Below, piece after piece: positions 6,616-8,451 of a stretch of 8,451 bases of DNA. The stretch is from assembly GCA_030619215.1 (NCBI GenBank), contig JAUXBV010000113.1, positions 1-8,451 on the forward strand, read 5' to 3'. Positions within the stretch are counted from its first letter, which is position 1, and the number at the start of each line of letters is the position of its first letter. The DNA comes from Fibrobacterota bacterium. GTDB taxonomy: Bacteria > Fibrobacterota > Chitinivibrionia > Chitinivibrionales > JANQEN01. The notes under the pieces were generated by a model, which worked only from the letters and a program-made list of their open reading frames with translations, did no database searches and had not been told where the DNA came from. Position numbers and translations under genes: made by a program.

Positions 6616-7367
6616 GGCCGATTAAATGGTACAGGTCGCTCCATTCTGTCAAGGGACGAATGGAAGCGGGTGCTTTTATTGTTGAAGGGCAGAGAGCGTT
6701 ATCGCAGATTTACAACTTACATCCTGAAAGCCTGCAGGAAATCCTTGTCGATAAAGAACCGGCAAGAGCATGGAGAGATAAAGCTACTATTAGGATCCTT
6801 ACTTCAAGTCAGTTTGCATCGATATCGAAAAACAAAACACCGCAGGGGATAGCGGGTGTTATTACGTTGCCACGGGACTCCCATAGCTCGAAACTGCCGC
6901 AACAGTATGGTGAGAGGATGCTTTTACTTGAGGATGTTCAGGACCCCGGAAATGTAGGTACCCTTATCAGGGCCGCGGCTGCATTTAACTTTGACGGCGT
7001 CATTTTAAGTGAAGGATGTGCGGACCCATTTTCTCCAAAAGCAATTCAGGCTTCAGCCGGCTCGGTCCTCTCCCTCTGGATTAGAAGAACGACCGGATAT
7101 TATAAACTGGGAGCTAAATTAAAAAGGGAAGGCTTCAGGATTATTGCTACTGATATTTATGGGAATTCAAAATCAATATTTAACAGCGGAGAAAAGGTGG
7201 TACTCATATTAGGCAACGAGGCCAAAGGTGTTTCGAATAAAATGCTTAAGATTGCTGATACCGTTTTTCGTATTCCGTTTAACTGTCAATCTGTAGAATC
7301 ACTCAATGTCGCTGCTGCCGGTGCGATTTGTATGTATTTGTTAAGCCAACAAAGTTTTAGCAGGTAG
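6609..7367 (+). CDS. TrmH/SpoU-family RNA 2'-O-ribose methyltransferase
   Basis: A SPOUT-class SAM-dependent methyltransferase that 2'-O-methylates rRNA or tRNA. From the ATG at 6660 it has 235 residues. The three SpoU motifs are complete: LEDVQDPGNVGTLIRAAAAF (90-109), LILGNEAKGVSNKM (182-195) and IPFNCQSVESLNVAAAGAI (205-223), giving the trefoil-knot SAM pocket and catalytic Asn/Arg. The N-terminal substrate-binding domain normally includes a K-x-W-x-x-L-x-x-x-K-x-R block before F-x-x-E-G. Here that block (IKWYRSLHSVKGRM) is encoded upstream of the ATG, in an open frame reaching back to 6597. I therefore place the start at ATT 6609, behind AAGGAGG, giving 252 residues and a seven-base overlap with the preceding gene. 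ATG 6660 behind a tight AAGGGA is the conservative alternative. The exact target (for example 23S rRNA, as in RlmB relatives) cannot be read from the sequence. Confidence 0.88.
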   Translation: MLRPIKWYRSLHSVKGRMEAGAFIVEGQRALSQIYNLHPESLQEILVDKEPARAWRDKATIRILTSSQFASISKNKTPQGIAGVITLPRDSHSSKLPQQYGERMLLLEDVQDPGNVGTLIRAAAAFNFDGVILSEGCADPFSPKAIQASAGSVLSLWIRRTTGYYKLGAKLKREGFRIIATDIYGNSKSIFNSGEKVVLILGNEAKGVSNKMLKIADTVFRIPFNCQSVESLNVAAAGAICMYLLSQQSFSR

Positions 7368-7374
7368 AAGTAGT

Positions 7375-7422
7375 ACCGGAGTACTGAATTATTGGAGTAC
7401 TGGAGTATTGGAGTAATGGGTT
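7375..7422. repeat. 8-bp-period tandem repeat after the TrmH-family gene
   Basis: Six consecutive octamers can be read in register: ACCGGAGT, ACTGAATT, ATTGGAGT, ACTGGAGT, ATTGGAGT, AATGGGTT. The middle four share the strongest similarity, and GGAGTACTG recurs at a 16-base interval, so a 16-bp unit with an 8-bp sub-period describes it equally well. It starts eight bases after the TrmH-family stop codon and lies in non-coding spacer. Confidence 0.6.
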
Positions 7423-7500
7423 TTTAGAAGTATTTATTTAGTAACCATTATGTTAATACCATATTACTTCAACACACCATTGTTTACTTGGGAGATATTG

Positions 7501-7644
7501 ACTACTTAGTGTCTGTCCGAAAACTACCTTTTTAACGTCATTCCCGCATGCTTCTGGCGGGAATCCAGTATTTTTGGACAAATAGAGGCTTGGATTCCCG
7601 ACAGAAACATTCGGGAATGACGTTTCCGGACAAGCACTACTTAG
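7501..7644. mobile_element. MITE-like palindromic element with 9-bp flanking repeat
   Basis: ACTACTTAG occurs at 7501-7509 and again at 7636-7644, bracketing a 126-base element (7510-7635) in the manner of a target duplication. The termini are imperfect inverted repeats: GTCTGTCCGAAAAC (7511-7524) against the reverse complement of GTTTCCGGACAAGC. The interior has 33-base arms (7536-7568 and 7590-7622) that are complementary except at about four positions. Each arm also folds alone as ATTCCCGC-9 nt-GCGGGAAT or ATTCCCGA-9 nt-TCGGGAAT, resembling the ATTCCC-N8-GGGAAT class of bacterial repeats. There is no coding capacity, so it would be non-autonomous. It sits between convergent genes and could terminate both. 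Alternative boundaries (AGTG...CACT with a 4-bp ACTT duplication) are possible. Confidence 0.65.
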
Positions 7645-7668
7645 CATAAATAAAAAATAGTTGAAAAT

Positions 7669-8451
7669 TCAGGCTATAGAAACATACCCTTTACCGCTTC
7701 GCTTGGAGCTGTACATCGCATCGTCCGCCCGTTTAACAATTATCTCTTCATTATCGTTGATATGTGCTTCCGTGATACCTATTGATAGGCTGGTCATACC
7801 GAATTTAAATGCACCGAATTGTTTCTGGATACGTCTTGCAACCACATCGGCCTGTATTTTATCCGTATCGGGCAGGATAATGACAAACTCATCCCCGCCG
7901 TATCGGTACGCTGAGTCGACATCCTGGCGTATGCATACCTGTATTACCTGTGCTAAAGAGGCAAGAACGTGGTCACCCATCTGGTGCCCTTCTGTGTCGT
8001 TAAGCTCTTTAAAGCGGTCAATATCGATTAATATAAGAGATAATTTTCGTTGCGGATTTCTGCTGTGGCGCTTCAACTCACGTTTGATCTGATCGTAGAA
8101 ATAACGGACATTATATAAGTCGGTGAGGCTGTCGGTAATTGCCAGCAGGCTGAGCTGCTTGTTTGTTCTGCGAAGTTGCTCCTCCAGTTTTTTCTTTTCA
8201 GTAATATCTTTTGCGGTGATAACAAAACCGTTAATATTGACAGTCTCATAGTTCATTTTTGAAATGCTTAAATTGAGTTGACGGATCTCGCCGTCTTTAG
8301 TTCTCATGGGTAATTCAATATTAATAATATTTCTCAAGTTATCAACTGTCTTGATGGCGTTATGTATCTTTTTCTCGTTAGTAAACAACATTGACAGAGG
8401 TTTACCTAAAACTTCTTCCTGGGTATAGCCGAGGTGAGAAGTCGGAGGCCA
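7669..8451 (-). CDS. PAS-GGDEF diguanylate cyclase (5' end beyond window)
   Basis: The visible 260 residues are the C-terminal part of a longer protein. The frame is open to the window edge, and the codons upstream of the internal ATG at 8389-8391 encode LGYTQEEVLGKPL, a typical PAS-domain segment, so that ATG is not the start. The PAS/PAC domain ends at about visible residue 84 with the usual DITEKKKLEEQL signalling helix. It leads into a full GGDEF domain: TDSLTDLYN (86-94 of the 240 residues from the internal Met), DIDRFKELND (123-132), GGDEF (165-169) and ADDAMYSSKRSGKG (222-235). The intact GGDEF and metal-binding DxD predict synthesis of cyclic di-GMP from two GTP. The inhibitory I-site RxxD is QDVD in the aligned position, so product inhibition may be weak. 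The sensory input and any membrane segments lie outside the window. Confidence 0.93.
   Translation of the reverse strand, partial: WPPTSHLGYTQEEVLGKPLSMLFTNEKKIHNAIKTVDNLRNIINIELPMRTKDGEIRQLNLSISKMNYETVNINGFVITAKDITEKKKLEEQLRRTNKQLSLLAITDSLTDLYNVRYFYDQIKRELKRHSRNPQRKLSLILIDIDRFKELNDTEGHQMGDHVLASLAQVIQVCIRQDVDSAYRYGGDEFVIILPDTDKIQADVVARRIQKQFGAFKFGMTSLSIGITEAHINDNEEIIVKRADDAMYSSKRSGKGYVSIA

Noticed and set aside
7453..7647. 64-codon minus-strand open frame across the palindromic element
   Set aside because: It is generated by translating the inverted-repeat arms (G-N-P / G-N-D type peptide), a known source of spurious small proteins, and it has no upstream ribosome binding site.
7661..8092. 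143-codon plus-strand open frame
   Set aside because: It is antisense to the GGDEF domain, which has complete motifs. The antisense product shows no family features.

Overview
The window is a stretch of moderately AT-rich bacterial chromosome dominated by translation and protein-export housekeeping genes. Its core is a plus-strand cluster ffh, rpsP, rimM, trmD, rplS (SRP GTPase, ribosomal protein S16, 16S maturation factor, tRNA m1G37 methyltransferase, ribosomal protein L19), an order conserved across many bacterial phyla. The protein sequences do not fix the lineage for me. A Gram-negative-type bacterium, possibly a planctomycete, is a guess from general look only, with low confidence. I see no phage, plasmid, CRISPR or transposase gene.

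Layout. 1-163: short non-coding stretch with one 8-bp inverted repeat. 164-622 (-): tadA, tRNA adenosine deaminase, divergent from ffh. 846-2180 (+): ffh. 2181-2324: leader region with two perfect inverted repeats. 2325-4494 (+): rpsP, rimM, trmD, rplS. rpsP and rimM overlap by one base, while rimM and trmD are separated by a 158-bp structured repeat bounded by inverted AT-rich motifs. A clear intrinsic terminator at 4523-4563 closes this operon. 4589-7367 (+): a second operon with two tandem paralogous cyclic-nucleotide-binding-domain proteins of unusual architecture, then a SpoU/TrmH-family RNA 2'-O-methyltransferase. The genes overlap (ATGA between the first two, and probably an overlap between the second and third). 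7368-7668: gene-free convergent spacer holding an 8-bp-period tandem repeat and a 126-bp palindromic, MITE-like element flanked by a perfect 9-bp direct repeat. 7669-8451 (-): 3' part of a PAS-GGDEF diguanylate cyclase that runs off the window.

How the genes fit together. tadA, trmD and the TrmH-family enzyme modify tRNA or rRNA. rpsP, rimM and rplS build the ribosome. Ffh targets nascent membrane and secreted proteins. The two cNMP-domain proteins and the diguanylate cyclase add nucleotide second-messenger functions, but nothing in the sequence ties them mechanistically to the translation genes.

The least ordinary points are: (1) the TrmH-family gene, whose conserved N-terminus extends 17 codons upstream of its first ATG, so that the best-placed start behind a perfect AAGGAGG is an ATT codon; (2) the paired cNMP-binding proteins, which have no recognisable CRP helix-turn-helix but a long C-terminal region that looks like two winged-helix-type modules; and (3) two unrelated short repeat elements, one sitting inside the otherwise tight ribosomal operon.
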